Shown in pieces: positions 34,295 to 44,104 of a stretch of DNA of 64,000 nucleotides; the stretch's first letter is position 1; each line of letters begins with the position of its first letter. Under the pieces are notes generated by a model. It searched no databases and was not told where the DNA came from. It was given only the letters and a program-made list of their open reading frames with translations. The translations under genes were made by a program, and so were the position numbers. Source of the DNA: Bradyrhizobium betae (GTDB lineage Bacteria > Pseudomonadota > Alphaproteobacteria > Rhizobiales > Xanthobacteraceae); NCBI RefSeq assembly GCF_004123905.1, contig NZ_MZXW01000016.1:930001-994000 (forward strand), read 5' to 3'.

Positions 34295-36922
34295 TCAGCG
34301 GATCACAGCCTGCCGCTCTGCGCCGCGTCGCCTGGGCACGACTTCGACCGCCGCAGCCAAAAGGCTGGGCTGAAGCAGGACGGCGAACTCTTCGAGCGAT
34401 ATAGGGCGAGAAAAAAGATAACCTTGCGCCATGGTCGCGCCATTTTCGGCCGCGAACCGAAGGTCTTCGGCCGTTTCGACGCCTTCCACGACCGTTTCGA
34501 ACCCCAATTCGTCCGCAAGTCCGAGCGCAAGGCGTAGGATCGTTTGCTTTTCGCGGTCTTCCGCAACACCCGCCACCAGCGTGCGATCGAGCTTTACGGC
34601 GTCGAAGGGGAGCCTCGCCATCGTCGAAAGATTCGAATAGCCGGCTCCGAAATCGTCCATTGCGAAACGTATGCCCAATTGCCTGAGCAGGCTTATTCGC
34701 TCGCGCACGACATCAGGATTGCGCATCGCGACCGACTCTGTGATCTCGATCTCGAGGCGTGACGGCGGGAAGTCGGCCTCGCGAACGGCCGTGACGATAT
34801 CCTTGATGAACAGCGGGTCCTCGATTTCCGTCGCCGCAACATTCACGGCGAGCACGAGGTCCGAGCCGGCCCGGATCAAGCCCCCGATTTCGGCGAGTGC
34901 GCGCCTGAGTACGAAGCGGTCGATCTCCATGATGAGGCCGATCTCCTCCGCGATCTTGATGAAGCGCTGAGGAGGAATGTTACCTTCCTTCGGGTGATGC
35001 CAGCGCGCCAGCGCCTCCACCCCTACGATGCGGCCATTCACGCAGGACACCTTGGGCTGGTAATGGACGACGAGTTCTTCATTGCGGATCGCCAGGGCGA
35101 GATCGATTTCGAGCGCATGGCGGGCACGGGCGCCCTCTGCGAGATCCGGAGTGAAGAATGCGTAGGTATTGCGTCCCGAACTCTTCGCGACGTACATCGC
35201 AAGGTCTGCGTGGATCAGGAGATCGTCATAGGTTGTGCCGTGGGTGGGACAGATCGCGATGCCGATGCTGACGCCGATGGTTGCATGGTTGCTCTGAAGC
35301 TTGACGGGAACTTGCAGCGTCTCGATCATCTCGCGGGCCCAGAGGCTCGCGGCGTCGGTGGTCTTTACCCCAGCGATGATGGCGACGAACTCGTCGCCCC
35401 CGACCCGGGCGAGCAGAGATTTGCAAGCAGTACCCCTGGACGTCAGCAAAATACTCAAGCGCTCGGCTACCATCCTGAGCAGCTCGTCGCCAGCCTTGTG
35501 CCCGAAAGTGTCGTTGATGGATTTGAAGCCATCGAGGTCGAGGAAGAACAGCGCTGCGCCCTCTTCTGCGCCGATGAACGTCGGCGCATCGACGCGCATC
35601 TTCTCCCGATTGGGAATGTGGCTCACCGTGTCGTAGAAAGCGAGCTGACGAATTCTCCGAGTGCTGGCCCGCAAATGCGTCAGCATTCGCTCGAATGCGA
35701 GGCCGAGGCCGCGGACCTCGCCGATGCCCGTTGCGCGGAACGGAACGTCCATATTGCCACCCGCGATTTCCTGGGCGGCCTTGGCGAGCGCCGAAAGTCC
35801 TTTCGTGAGGTGCCTCACGACGGCCAACAGCGCGACGACCAAGGCACCGAGCGCCAGCGCCGCCGTTGCCAGGAACTGCCACATCAGCGAACGCGTATGG
35901 GCTGCGCCGATCTGGAACATCTGATCGCGTGTCGTCGTCACGAGCGATGCGCTCGCGAACGTACACACCTTGAGCGTCGCCTCGTAATCGACACAGCGCG
36001 CGACGTAGTTACCGTCATCCGAGCGCTGCAGCCCGGCCAAACGCGTCTTGGCGCTGCTGAATCTCACCCCTTCAGGCCCCGCGGAAGACACGATCTCGTT
36101 GTCACCCGTGATGATGACCACGCCGGCATTGGCCAGCGAAGTGAAGTTCTCGAGAGTCCGCTCCGTGCGCCCGAGCGGCCGGATGGCGGCAAGCGCGCCG
36201 ATGAGGTCGCCGAAGTCGTCGAACACGGGCTCGATTGCGGTATGCGCTATGGTGTGGCGCGGCGGCAGGCCGAGCGCTGACAATTCACGCAATTTAAGCT
36301 CATAAGTGCCTTCCTCACCCTGCGGGTGCGAGCGGCTATTGTCCCCGAGGATCGCGCTGAGATTGACAGAGAGGGCGGTCCCCTCGAGCGCCCGGTTCAG
36401 CGCGAGGAGATCGAGAGGCGTGTTGGCGCCGATCACGCGACCGGTTTCGTCGAAGGCGATCAGCCTTTCGAAGCCGGAGGTCGAAGCAACGATGCTGAGC
36501 AGCTCGCGGATAGTTACATCGTTGTTCGAGGCGACCGCCTTGCCGACATCGGCGCGCTGAGCGATTTGACGCAGGCGAGATGCGGTTTCTGCGCCCAGGA
36601 CCTCGATTCGCGCTCGCGCCAACTGCGCCTCGCCGTCGAGGCGATGAGCGAGCTGGTCTTCTGAGAGTTCACCCAGTGCCGCAGCCTGATGCCTCAGTTG
36701 CTGCTGCAGGCGTAGCGCCGTCAAGCCGCCAATGACGCCAAGCCCGAGGACGCCGGTCGCGAGCACGACGGCAACAAGGCGCATGGCGATAGACGAGGGG
36801 AAACTCGGAACCCCGGACGCAACGGCCCAACGACGCCAGCGGGGCGGCGCCCTCGATGCCTGTGCCAAATCCGCGTCAGTCGCCACCACCGCCAGCACCT
36901 TGAACTTACGGGGGCCGGTCAA
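34295..36922 (-). CDS. Membrane GGDEF-EAL cyclic-di-GMP protein with periplasmic sensor and HAMP
   Basis: An 875-residue protein. A TM helix (about 46-70), a periplasmic domain of about 275 residues, a second TM helix (about 347-370), HAMP (to about 425), a GGDEF domain with intact GGDEF at 508-512, and an EAL domain with VEALARW (EAL 636-638), DDFGAGYSNLSTMARLP and QGYLFSRP. No RxxD inhibitory site precedes GGDEF. Both activities look possible: synthesis and breakdown of c-di-GMP. The longest start is TTG at 36920; an ATG at 36782-36784 just before the first helix is an alternative. Divergent from a PstS-like gene. Confidence 0.9.
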   Translation of the reverse strand: MTGPRKFKVLAVVATDADLAQASRAPPRWRRWAVASGVPSFPSSIAMRLVAVVLATGVLGLGVIGGLTALRLQQQLRHQAAALGELSEDQLAHRLDGEAQLARARIEVLGAETASRLRQIAQRADVGKAVASNNDVTIRELLSIVASTSGFERLIAFDETGRVIGANTPLDLLALNRALEGTALSVNLSAILGDNSRSHPQGEEGTYELKLRELSALGLPPRHTIAHTAIEPVFDDFGDLIGALAAIRPLGRTERTLENFTSLANAGVVIITGDNEIVSSAGPEGVRFSSAKTRLAGLQRSDDGNYVARCVDYEATLKVCTFASASLVTTTRDQMFQIGAAHTRSLMWQFLATAALALGALVVALLAVVRHLTKGLSALAKAAQEIAGGNMDVPFRATGIGEVRGLGLAFERMLTHLRASTRRIRQLAFYDTVSHIPNREKMRVDAPTFIGAEEGAALFFLDLDGFKSINDTFGHKAGDELLRMVAERLSILLTSRGTACKSLLARVGGDEFVAIIAGVKTTDAASLWAREMIETLQVPVKLQSNHATIGVSIGIAICPTHGTTYDDLLIHADLAMYVAKSSGRNTYAFFTPDLAEGARARHALEIDLALAIRNEELVVHYQPKVSCVNGRIVGVEALARWHHPKEGNIPPQRFIKIAEEIGLIMEIDRFVLRRALAEIGGLIRAGSDLVLAVNVAATEIEDPLFIKDIVTAVREADFPPSRLEIEITESVAMRNPDVVRERISLLRQLGIRFAMDDFGAGYSNLSTMARLPFDAVKLDRTLVAGVAEDREKQTILRLALGLADELGFETVVEGVETAEDLRFAAENGATMAQGYLFSRPISLEEFAVLLQPSLLAAAVEVVPRRRGAERQAVIR

Positions 36923-37157
36923 TGTCGCTCAGGCCCCTTCCAGGCGCCAACCTTAGGGGAGTGAAATATCCAAAATCGTCTATTTGATCGGCTATTTGTG
37001 GCTGGATAATTAACAAACGGTTTTTCGAAACCATCAGATTTTGTGCTTTTACCTGCTGTCCGGCACGCTGATGAGTCCAAAAGACACGGTATTGCGACAA
37101 CAGAAGGTTTAGGTTTCTTTGCCAGATTGCGCACCTCGTGGTTCGAAGGGGTTTGCC

Positions 37158-37961
37158 ATGGCATTTTCGAGGATAGCGGCGGCAATTTTGGGCCTCTGCC
37201 TTGCGGGGGTGAATGCCGCTGGCGCCGAAACACGCAGGCTCGACATCGTCGGGACCGGAGACGGCATCGATGTCCTGCGCGTCATCGCCGCGAGCTTCAT
37301 GCAGCAGGAAGGATCGCCACAGATCGAGATCCCGCCGAGCATCGGTTCTGGCGGAGGCATCGCGGCCGTGGGGTCCGGCAAAGCGATCTTAGGGCGCGTC
37401 GCGCGCCGCCTGACCGACGCCGAGGCGGCTTCGGGCATCGTCTATAAGGCGATCGCCCGGCTGCCCTCGGCTTTCATCGTCCATCCCGGCTGTGGAGTGA
37501 GTGCCGTCACGAGCGATCAGCTCGTTGGCATCTATTCGGGCCGCCTTGCGAATTGGAAGGAGCTGGGCGGCTCCGATATGCGCATCCGTGTCGTGCGGCG
37601 CGAGGACCAGGACAGCACTCTCACTGTGCTACGGGCCAGCATGCCCGGCTGGCGTGATCTCGAGATCACCGAGAAATCGAAGACGGCAACGACCACACAG
37701 GAAGCGATCGAGACGGTTCGCGATGTTCAAGGCGCGATCGGCTTCGGTCCCTTCTCGCGGCCGTTGGAACAGGGGTTCACAGTGCTTCGCGTGGACGGTC
37801 ACTACCCGACCGACGCGGATTATCCCTCGAGCGTGGTGCTGGCGCTAATCTATCTAAAGACGTTGCAAGATCCGGACGCCTTGGCCTTTTTACGCTTTGC
37901 CGATACGCAGAAGGCAGCCGACGTCATTACCAGCCTCGGTAGTCTGCCCGTCAAGCCGTGA
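37158..37961 (+). CDS. Orphan PstS-like periplasmic binding protein
   Basis: A 267-residue secreted protein. The signal peptide (FSRIAAAILGLCLAGVNAAGA) is followed by a phosphate-binding-protein-like fold: LDIVGTGDGIDVLRVIAASF, PPSIGSGGGIAAVGSGKAILG, VTSDQLVGIYSGRLANWKELGG, ETVRDVQGAIGFGPF. The loops resemble PstS, but no pstCAB genes are present. It is divergent from the GGDEF-EAL protein 235 bases away and may feed a ligand signal to its periplasmic domain; that is inference. AAGGGG precedes the ATG. Confidence 0.82.
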   Translation: MAFSRIAAAILGLCLAGVNAAGAETRRLDIVGTGDGIDVLRVIAASFMQQEGSPQIEIPPSIGSGGGIAAVGSGKAILGRVARRLTDAEAASGIVYKAIARLPSAFIVHPGCGVSAVTSDQLVGIYSGRLANWKELGGSDMRIRVVRREDQDSTLTVLRASMPGWRDLEITEKSKTATTTQEAIETVRDVQGAIGFGPFSRPLEQGFTVLRVDGHYPTDADYPSSVVLALIYLKTLQDPDALAFLRFADTQKAADVITSLGSLPVKP

Positions 37962-38007
37962 GCCGCCAAGGCTCGCTGGCCGCCGGCGCGCTGAGCTCGG
38001 CATCGGC

Positions 38008-39018
38008 TCACAGACCGGGGCGATCAGGCTGCTCCCGACTCCGCCATAGACGGGTGATCTTGTCCATCAGCGATGGGGTCTGAGAGCTCGGCAGGAAAGG
38101 ATCGGCGTAGCATTGCGCATTGGCCGAGCGTGCCTTGTTCGTCACGATATCGACGAGACCAACGGGGCCGGCGACGTAGACCGTATCCTCCAGTCCGAGC
38201 AGGGGCAGGTAGTGCGATGGGCGCCCGGGCCTGATCGGCAGGGTAGATCCGACCTCTGTCGTCGCAATGACGTCGCGGACACCGTCGTCGATCAGCCACT
38301 GCAACGAGGGAAGCATATAGAGGTTATCGGCATCCCGGCTGCCGGCGACAACCACCATTTCGCGGTTGCGCTGGCTTGAGCGCGCCGAACGTGCCAGCGC
38401 CCAGATCGGGGCCCAGCCTGCTCCGCCGGCGACCAGCACCAGCGGCCCCTGGCCCTGTCGTAGATAGGCTTGTCCGAAGGGGCCTTGCACATGCGCCGCA
38501 TGGCCGGGCCTGATGGCCTTGCCGATCTGCCCCGACACGGTGCCGTCAGGCAGGCGCCGGATATGGAAGACGAGTTCGACTTGCCTGAAGGAACCATCGA
38601 GCCTGAAGGTCGGGCTGAACTCGCGCGCAGGATAGCCGGAAAACTTCACGCGCACATATTGGCCCGGCCGAAAGTCGAGCGGCGCTGAGGTCGTCAGCAC
38701 GACTTCGGCGATCTCTGGCGAGAGCTCGTTGATCTCGGTAACGGCGCACGCGCGCTTCGTCGGCAGCGGCAATTCTTCGAACTCGATCTCCGCATCGCCT
38801 GCGACCGCGGCCTGGCAGGCGAGCACAGTGCGGCCATGGCCCGAGCCGCCGTCATCAACCGAGCCCGAAACGACCGTCACCCGGCAGCTCTGACATTGTC
38901 CCGATCTGCAGTCGTGCGGAATGAGGATCGAGCCGCCGAGCGCCGCGTCGATCAGGCTTTCGCCGGCGCGGGCTTCGACGAGCTTGCCGTTGAGGACGAG
39001 CCGACACTGACTCTTCAT
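38008..39018 (-). CDS. 2Fe-2S ferredoxin-NAD(P)H reductase (oxygenase-reductase type)
   Basis: A 336-residue electron-transfer protein. N-terminal plant-type ferredoxin with cysteines C37, C42, C45 and C68 (HDCRSGQCQSC and VLAC); then an FAD domain (FRPGQYVRVKFSGYPAREFSPTF) and an NAD domain (LVLVAGGAGWAPIWALA, VYVAGPVGLVD). The order matches reductases of toluene- and phenol-type oxygenases. The upstream gene on the same strand, 147 bases away, is a cytochrome b/EBDH-type protein, so the pair may move electrons from NAD(P)H to membrane haem. Confidence 0.88.
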   Translation of the reverse strand: MKSQCRLVLNGKLVEARAGESLIDAALGGSILIPHDCRSGQCQSCRVTVVSGSVDDGGSGHGRTVLACQAAVAGDAEIEFEELPLPTKRACAVTEINELSPEIAEVVLTTSAPLDFRPGQYVRVKFSGYPAREFSPTFRLDGSFRQVELVFHIRRLPDGTVSGQIGKAIRPGHAAHVQGPFGQAYLRQGQGPLVLVAGGAGWAPIWALARSARSSQRNREMVVVAGSRDADNLYMLPSLQWLIDDGVRDVIATTEVGSTLPIRPGRPSHYLPLLGLEDTVYVAGPVGLVDIVTNKARSANAQCYADPFLPSSQTPSLMDKITRLWRSREQPDRPGL

Positions 39019-39165
39019 CGCGAGGCCTCTGGGCGCTGCGAATTTCTGCGAGCTGAGTGCTGCTTGCCGCGCCAGAACGCGATGCGCGGATGAGGGCGAA
39101 GCCCTGCTTCAGCGCAGCCGCGCCGCAGTGGTCTCCGGTCGAGCAGGTCGCCCCCCATGGGATGC

Positions 39166-40908
39166 CTATTTCTGCGTGACGACAAGCACCGGGCGGTTAT
39201 GGCTCGCATGCCGCGTCTGTGTATGGTCGAAGACAGCGACCCACATGTAGAGATCGCGGCCCGGCACGAAGGCTTTGTCATATCTGCCATCGCTTTTCAT
39301 GTTGCGCGTCAGCTCGAGCGTCCAATGTCCGTTGCTCCATTTTGAAACGCCGGTGACATTGGCCCGCTCTCCGTCGTTGTCGCCGGCAATAATCACGCCG
39401 GGCAGGATCGTGCCGACGGGAATCCTCGCGTCGGCCTCTGGCGTGTAGGGTTCGCTCTCCCGGTCGAACATGTACCAGCGGCCGTTCTCGTCGTCGCTGC
39501 TGTTGGGATCGAGATCGAATTTGCCGAGGGCTGCGACCTGCGCCTTCCAGTCCTTGGGAAGCCGCTGAACCGCGACGGGCCCTTTGTCGTTCTTGTGGAT
39601 GAACTTGAAGTTATACGAATAAAGCGTGCGACCGGGCTTGTTCCAATAGCCACCCTGGTAGCGGGCATCGTAATTTTGCTCGTCCAGGGTCGGGGCGTAG
39701 GGCGGGCCGATATATTGGCTGTCGACACGCCCGAGCATGCCCCCGCGCGATGCCTTCCACTGCCACATGTCTATGTAGCTGCCATCGGTCGTGAAGTGGA
39801 AGCCCCGGCCGTTGAGCGGCATCGGTTTGCCGGGCAGAGGGTTGACGCCGAGACTCGTCGCGCCCGCGCCGCCGAGCGATGGATTATCCGAGAAAATGAC
39901 CGACAGCTTATCCTCGTAGAAGTCGACGGCGTCTTGCAGGCCCGTACGCTCGTCGAGGACGTGCCAGCCATCCTCTTTCTTGATGATCGGAATGCGGCGC
40001 AGGGAGCGCGTGGGATCGTCCCAGCGGAAGGCGAAATAGATCTTCTGCCCGTCGTGCAGGGCGCGCACTTCCACGCGCGATTCGCCCGATCCGTCGAGAT
40101 TGGCACCCTGCTGCGTGCGGATGACGACGGGCCGCGCGCGCGACCAGGCGGGATCGCCCATGGCGCCGTCCAGCTTGGGCGCGTCGCTCACCCGCGCGAT
40201 GACGAGCGTATCGCGCGTCGCCCAGTCGAGCCCGGCGACGCCGCACGCGACTGCCACCCCGATTGCGGCGGCGACGAGAAGAGGCCTCGGCCGCACGGCC
40301 TTCGTGATCGCGAGCGGCTCCGGCCGAAACAAGCGGAAGATCTGCAGCCAGCCGCCATAGAGAAAATGCGCGGCGATATGCGCGAAGATATAGACGAGCC
40401 CGACGAAGGCGGCGGTCGAGTGGAGATAAGCCCACCAGCCGCCATAGCCGAGATACATCATGACGCCCGTCACCGTGAGGAAGATCACGAGTGCATAGAC
40501 GAACCAGTGCAGGATGACGTTGACGGCTCCCCATTTGAGGCGAGCCGGAGCGCGCATCGCGAGGATCCGCGTCTTCTTGGGGCTGTTGCGCTCGACCAGG
40601 CCGCTGCGCGCGAGGTAGGCGACGTAGGCCGCCACGCAGAAGAAGACGGCGAGCCCCGCGAGCAAATGCCAGGAAAAGATCTCGCCTTGCGGCAGGACGG
40701 GAGCGAGCCATTTCGAGAAGGGGGCGTGCAGCGCGTCCGCTGCGATGCGTAGGCCCGTAACGAGGCTTACGACGAACGCGAGCGCAGTCGCCCAATGGAG
40801 CGTTATCGTCCCGACATCGGTACGTGGCGGGCCGTCGTGAGGCTTTGTTTGAGCGAGGCTTCTCTCGGTCAAGGCGTCGGCGTTCGTTCGAGCGGTGTCA
40901 TTTTTCAT
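39166..40908 (-). CDS. Cytochrome b domain fused to ethylbenzene-dehydrogenase-type haem domain
   Basis: A 580-residue membrane protein. Residues about 30-190 hold four helices with paired histidines of a di-haem cytochrome b561 type (TITLHWATALAFVVSLVTG, FSWHLLAGLAVFF, VILHWFVYALVIFLTVTG, LHSTAAFVGLVYIFAHIAAHF). A fifth helix (LLVAAAIGVAVACGVAG) leads to a periplasmic domain of the EB_dh type, beginning VSDAPKLDGAMGDPAWSRA and containing EVRALHDGQKIYFAFRWDDP and KSDGRYDKAFVPGRDLYMWV. Such domains bind haem b in gamma subunits of ethylbenzene/DMSO-type enzymes. No molybdenum subunit is nearby. The ATG at 40906-40908 is used; one 21 bases upstream is possible. Confidence 0.85.
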   Translation of the reverse strand: MKNDTARTNADALTERSLAQTKPHDGPPRTDVGTITLHWATALAFVVSLVTGLRIAADALHAPFSKWLAPVLPQGEIFSWHLLAGLAVFFCVAAYVAYLARSGLVERNSPKKTRILAMRAPARLKWGAVNVILHWFVYALVIFLTVTGVMMYLGYGGWWAYLHSTAAFVGLVYIFAHIAAHFLYGGWLQIFRLFRPEPLAITKAVRPRPLLVAAAIGVAVACGVAGLDWATRDTLVIARVSDAPKLDGAMGDPAWSRARPVVIRTQQGANLDGSGESRVEVRALHDGQKIYFAFRWDDPTRSLRRIPIIKKEDGWHVLDERTGLQDAVDFYEDKLSVIFSDNPSLGGAGATSLGVNPLPGKPMPLNGRGFHFTTDGSYIDMWQWKASRGGMLGRVDSQYIGPPYAPTLDEQNYDARYQGGYWNKPGRTLYSYNFKFIHKNDKGPVAVQRLPKDWKAQVAALGKFDLDPNSSDDENGRWYMFDRESEPYTPEADARIPVGTILPGVIIAGDNDGERANVTGVSKWSNGHWTLELTRNMKSDGRYDKAFVPGRDLYMWVAVFDHTQTRHASHNRPVLVVTQK

Positions 40909-41348
40909 TGCACAAAGCCTACCCAACATAAACCAGCAGAGCTACGTCGTCCGCTTTCGCTTCTCCCAGAAAAGCGGACAGCTGCGAACAAACTATCTCG
41001 GGGTATCATAAGCAAGTTATCAAATCTGGTGAGATTGCCCGACAACTCGTCCCCACGAACGGCCGCTTTGCGTAGACAACCCACTTGCCTTGCGCAGTGG
41101 TGCCAGAAAGCTGCGAAGCATTGGGAATTGGGCGAGATGGGCGTGGTCGCCAAAGAAGCTAAGGCGGCCGGCAACGATCATTATCCCAGTCACAGCGGTC
41201 GGCCAACGAGCCGCCCGTGGGGCGTACGCCAGTCTCGAACTCGGTCTCTGACCCAGGTTGGCTCTGGTGCCGGGCAGACGAGAGCGCGGCCGTTGCGCGG
41301 GTCGCTAAACCACGTCCATCATAAGCGCGACGGAAACCGTTGGGAGAC
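40909..41348. other. Intergenic stretch, about 440 bases
   Basis: No supported gene. Frames here lack starts and family resemblance. The stretch includes AT-richer patches around 40970-41030 and presumably carries the promoter of the cytochrome gene on the minus strand. Confidence 0.4.
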
Positions 41349-41579
41349 ATGGCAACCTTCAGTGACTCGATCCAACCTCGCAACTTGAATTTGTATAGCA
41401 ATTTCAATTATATAAGAGTTCGCAACTTTGTCCTGAGTGGCGCGCCATCCCACCAAAACGAACTTGAAACCTTCGATCCGGACATGGGCCTCGCCCATGA
41501 TCATGGCGGACCTGCGCGTCGCTGGAGCGATCCATCCAGATCCCGCTTGAAAGCCCGCCTTAACTTTAAGTTGCGTTAA
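41349..41579 (+). CDS. Small unknown protein containing the RVRNFVLSGAP relic, copy 2
   Basis: A 76-residue frame from ATG 41349 (GGGAG three bases before) reads MATFSDSIQPRNLNLYSNFN, then YIRVRNFVLSGAPSHQNEL, DMGLAHDHGGPARRWSDP and a Lys/Arg-rich end. Its first part matches the relic at 29427-29609 with mainly synonymous differences, so it was or is coding. Family unknown. It may be a remnant of a larger gene. Confidence 0.4.
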   Translation: MATFSDSIQPRNLNLYSNFNYIRVRNFVLSGAPSHQNELETFDPDMGLAHDHGGPARRWSDPSRSRLKARLNFKLR

Positions 41580-41653
41580 AATATTCGTCTAGCTATGGTT
41601 CGTCACTCTCTCGGGGAGTGTGCCCATGGCACCGGCGCGCGCCGCGCACTCGT

Positions 41654-41935
41654 ATTGAGACATTGGCCGGCGCTTCGACCAGGTCACGGGATCTCCGCAG
41701 CCGGGCGCATAAGCTTTTCGTCGACGGATATTGCGTCATCGACGATGTCTTGACGCAGGAAGATCTGGCGGGGCTTCGGGCGGTCTGCGATGCCCAGACG
41801 GTGGACGAGGAGCGCAAATTTCCCGGCGACCGGTTCTTGTTGGGCCATGTGACCGACGTCGGCGCGCTTCCGGAGCTCGGCTGGTTCGTCGGGCTCGAGC
41901 AGCATTATGCGCTGCCTCTCTGCCCGTCCATGTGA
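41654..41935 (+). pseudogene. Truncated phytanoyl-CoA dioxygenase-like gene
   Basis: The frame reads AHKLFVDGYCVIDDVLTQED, LAGLRAVCDAQTVDEERKF, then LGHVTDVGALPELGWFVGLE and stops at 41935. This is the N-terminus of a PhyH-type Fe(II)/2-oxoglutarate oxygenase; the jelly-roll core with the HxD...H iron site is missing. No clean start is visible. The frame break near 41920 suggests decay. Confidence 0.5.
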
Positions 41936-42412
41936 CTTGGCTCGGCAAACTGTCCGATCGGCTCGATGGCGGCCTCTGCTTCGGCCGCGCTCTGATTAAA
42001 GTCACGGCAGCCGTGCTGCCTTCTCGATCCCACGTATGTCCCAACTCCATGTGTCAACGGTAACCGAGTCGCGTATTCCTGAAACGAGAACGTCGTATTA
42101 CTTGAATTATGATCATCATATGAAAGCGCTGCGTTCGGCGACATCCCTGCCGCCGATTTATGCACTGAAAGAACGATATGAGTGATGACTCAGCAGAATT
42201 CTTCGGGAGCGTACGCGCAACCAGCAACGCCTCCGCGCAAACCTCAAGTCGCGGTACGATTTCATCGTGGGCGGATCACAACGGGATGAGAACGCGCGTT
42301 CGAAACGTGTCTGGCCGCCAGGTTCACCGGCCTCCAATCAAGGGGACTGCGCCGACGCGCCGAGAATGTCGGCCGAAGCACAACACGCCAACCTCTCCAA
42401 GCGAGTCGGTCT
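41936..42412. other. Intergenic stretch, 477 bases
   Basis: Decayed sequence after the PhyH fragment. A 49-residue frame (ATG 42036, stop 42183-42185) reads MSQLHVSTVTESRIPETRTS and LNYDHHMKALRSATS; no family is recognised and no ribosome site precedes it. The promoter of the acyl-CoA synthetase should lie in the last part. Confidence 0.35.
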
Positions 42413-44038
42413 ATGAACGGTCTCATGCAAAATCAACCGCTGTTGCTGTCGTCTTTGTTGCGGCATGCCGAGCGGTTCCATGGTGACACCGAGATCGTCT
42501 CGGTCACGACCGAGGGACCCATCCATCGCGCGACCTACGGCGCCGCCGCGCGCCGCGCGCGAAAACTCGCGGACGCGCTTCGACAATTCGGCGTCGGCCA
42601 GGGCGACCGGGTCGGCAGCCTCGCCTGGAACAATCATCGTCATTTTGAAATCGAATATGCCGTCACCGGAATGGGCGCAGTGTGGCACGCCATAAATCCG
42701 CGGCTGGTACCAGCCCAGATCGCCTACATCGCCAGACACGCCGAGGATAAAGTTCTCTTCATCGAAAGCTCGTTCGTTCCCCTGATAGAAAAGCTGGCGG
42801 GCGAACTGACGGTGGTGAGCCTGTTTGTCCTGCTGGTCGACCGGGCGTCGATGCCGTCGACGACCCTTCCGAACGTCCGCAACTACGAGGATCTCCTCGA
42901 TGAGGGCGAGGAAGATTTCGTGTGGCCGTCGTTCGACGAATTGTCCGCGTCGTCGCTCTTCTACACGTCGGGCACCACCGGCCATCCAAAGGGCGTGCTC
43001 TATACGCATCGATCGGATGTTCTCCATTGCCTTTCGATATGCGGCGCTTCATCCGGCGCATTTACCGCGCTGGATACCATCCTTCCAATGACCCCCATGT
43101 TCCACGCCAATGGCGCATGGGGCTCTACGCACGCGGCACCGATGGTCGGCGCCAAGCTGGTGCTGCCAGGCCCGAAGATGGATGCTGCGAGCATCGCCGG
43201 GCTGATCGAAGCGGAAGAAGTCACCGTGACGGCCGGCGTGCCGCTTCTGTATACAAGGCTGCTTCAACATCTCGAGACGGAAGGACGCGGCGCCGGCTCG
43301 CTGCAGCGAATCATTGTCGCCGGTTCCGCACCGACCCCGGTCATGATCGAGGGCTTCGAACGCATGGGCGTTTCAGTCAAGCATGTGTGGGGCATGACCG
43401 AGACCAGTCCGACAGGGACAATTCCGGGGCCCTCGCGCAAAACCGCGCGATCTGCTGCTAATGTTCAATTGCGGCGCAAGACGGGACAGGGACATCCGAT
43501 CTACGGGGTGGACGTCAAGATCGCGGATGCGAACGGACATGAATTGCCGCGTGACGGCGTGTCGAGCGGACGGCTCATGCTCCGAGGCCCCTGGGTCGCG
43601 CGCAGCTATTTCCGCGATGAGAAGCCGCTGTTGGAGGACGGATGGTTCGATAGCGGGGATTTCGCCGTCATGGACGAGGACAATCACATTCGCCTCACTG
43701 ACCGGGCCAAGGACGTCATCAAGTCGGGTGGCGAATGGATCAGCTCCATCGATCTGGAGAACCTCGCATCGGGTTGCCCAGGGGTCGCGGACGCCGCCGT
43801 CATCGGGATTCGTCATCCGCGATGGGAAGAGCGGCCGTTGCTCGTGATCGTCCCTGACGCGACCAATCCAGCGACAGCGCAGTCGATCTACAGGTTTCTC
43901 GAAGGCAAGATTGCGAAATGGTGGATGCCCGACGACATCGTCTTCGTCGAAGCGCTCGCGTATGGGCCCACGGGCAAGGTGCAGAAGATGGAGCTGCGCA
44001 GTCATTACGCGCAGCATTACCGGGACGCACAAGATTGA
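42413..44038 (+). CDS. Acyl-CoA synthetase (AMP-binding, fatty-acid type)
   Basis: A 541-residue ANL-superfamily ligase activating a carboxylate to acyl-AMP and then acyl-CoA. Core motifs are [65 protein letters not shown] and the catalytic-lysine end [21 protein letters not shown] and the N-terminus place it with medium/long-chain fatty-acyl-CoA synthetases. It converges on the LuxR gene with 66 bases between stops. No Shine-Dalgarno is obvious before the ATG. Confidence 0.93.
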   Translation: MNGLMQNQPLLLSSLLRHAERFHGDTEIVSVTTEGPIHRATYGAAARRARKLADALRQFGVGQGDRVGSLAWNNHRHFEIEYAVTGMGAVWHAINPRLVPAQIAYIARHAEDKVLFIESSFVPLIEKLAGELTVVSLFVLLVDRASMPSTTLPNVRNYEDLLDEGEEDFVWPSFDELSASSLFYTSGTTGHPKGVLYTHRSDVLHCLSICGASSGAFTALDTILPMTPMFHANGAWGSTHAAPMVGAKLVLPGPKMDAASIAGLIEAEEVTVTAGVPLLYTRLLQHLETEGRGAGSLQRIIVAGSAPTPVMIEGFERMGVSVKHVWGMTETSPTGTIPGPSRKTARSAANVQLRRKTGQGHPIYGVDVKIADANGHELPRDGVSSGRLMLRGPWVARSYFRDEKPLLEDGWFDSGDFAVMDEDNHIRLTDRAKDVIKSGGEWISSIDLENLASGCPGVADAAVIGIRHPRWEERPLLVIVPDATNPATAQSIYRFLEGKIAKWWMPDDIVFVEALAYGPTGKVQKMELRSHYAQHYRDAQD

Positions 44039-44104
44039 GAGCCAGCCGCAAGATCGATGGCCGGTGGAGCGCCCGCGCAATTGCCAACGAGATCGGTCTC
44101 CGCC

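Noticed and set aside
41319..41504. Minus-strand frame reading ATQDKVANSYIIEIA across the duplicated 47 bases
   Set aside because: Both copies can be read this way, but the differences are mostly synonymous only in the plus frame (FVL-x-GAP), so the plus frame is the better coding choice.
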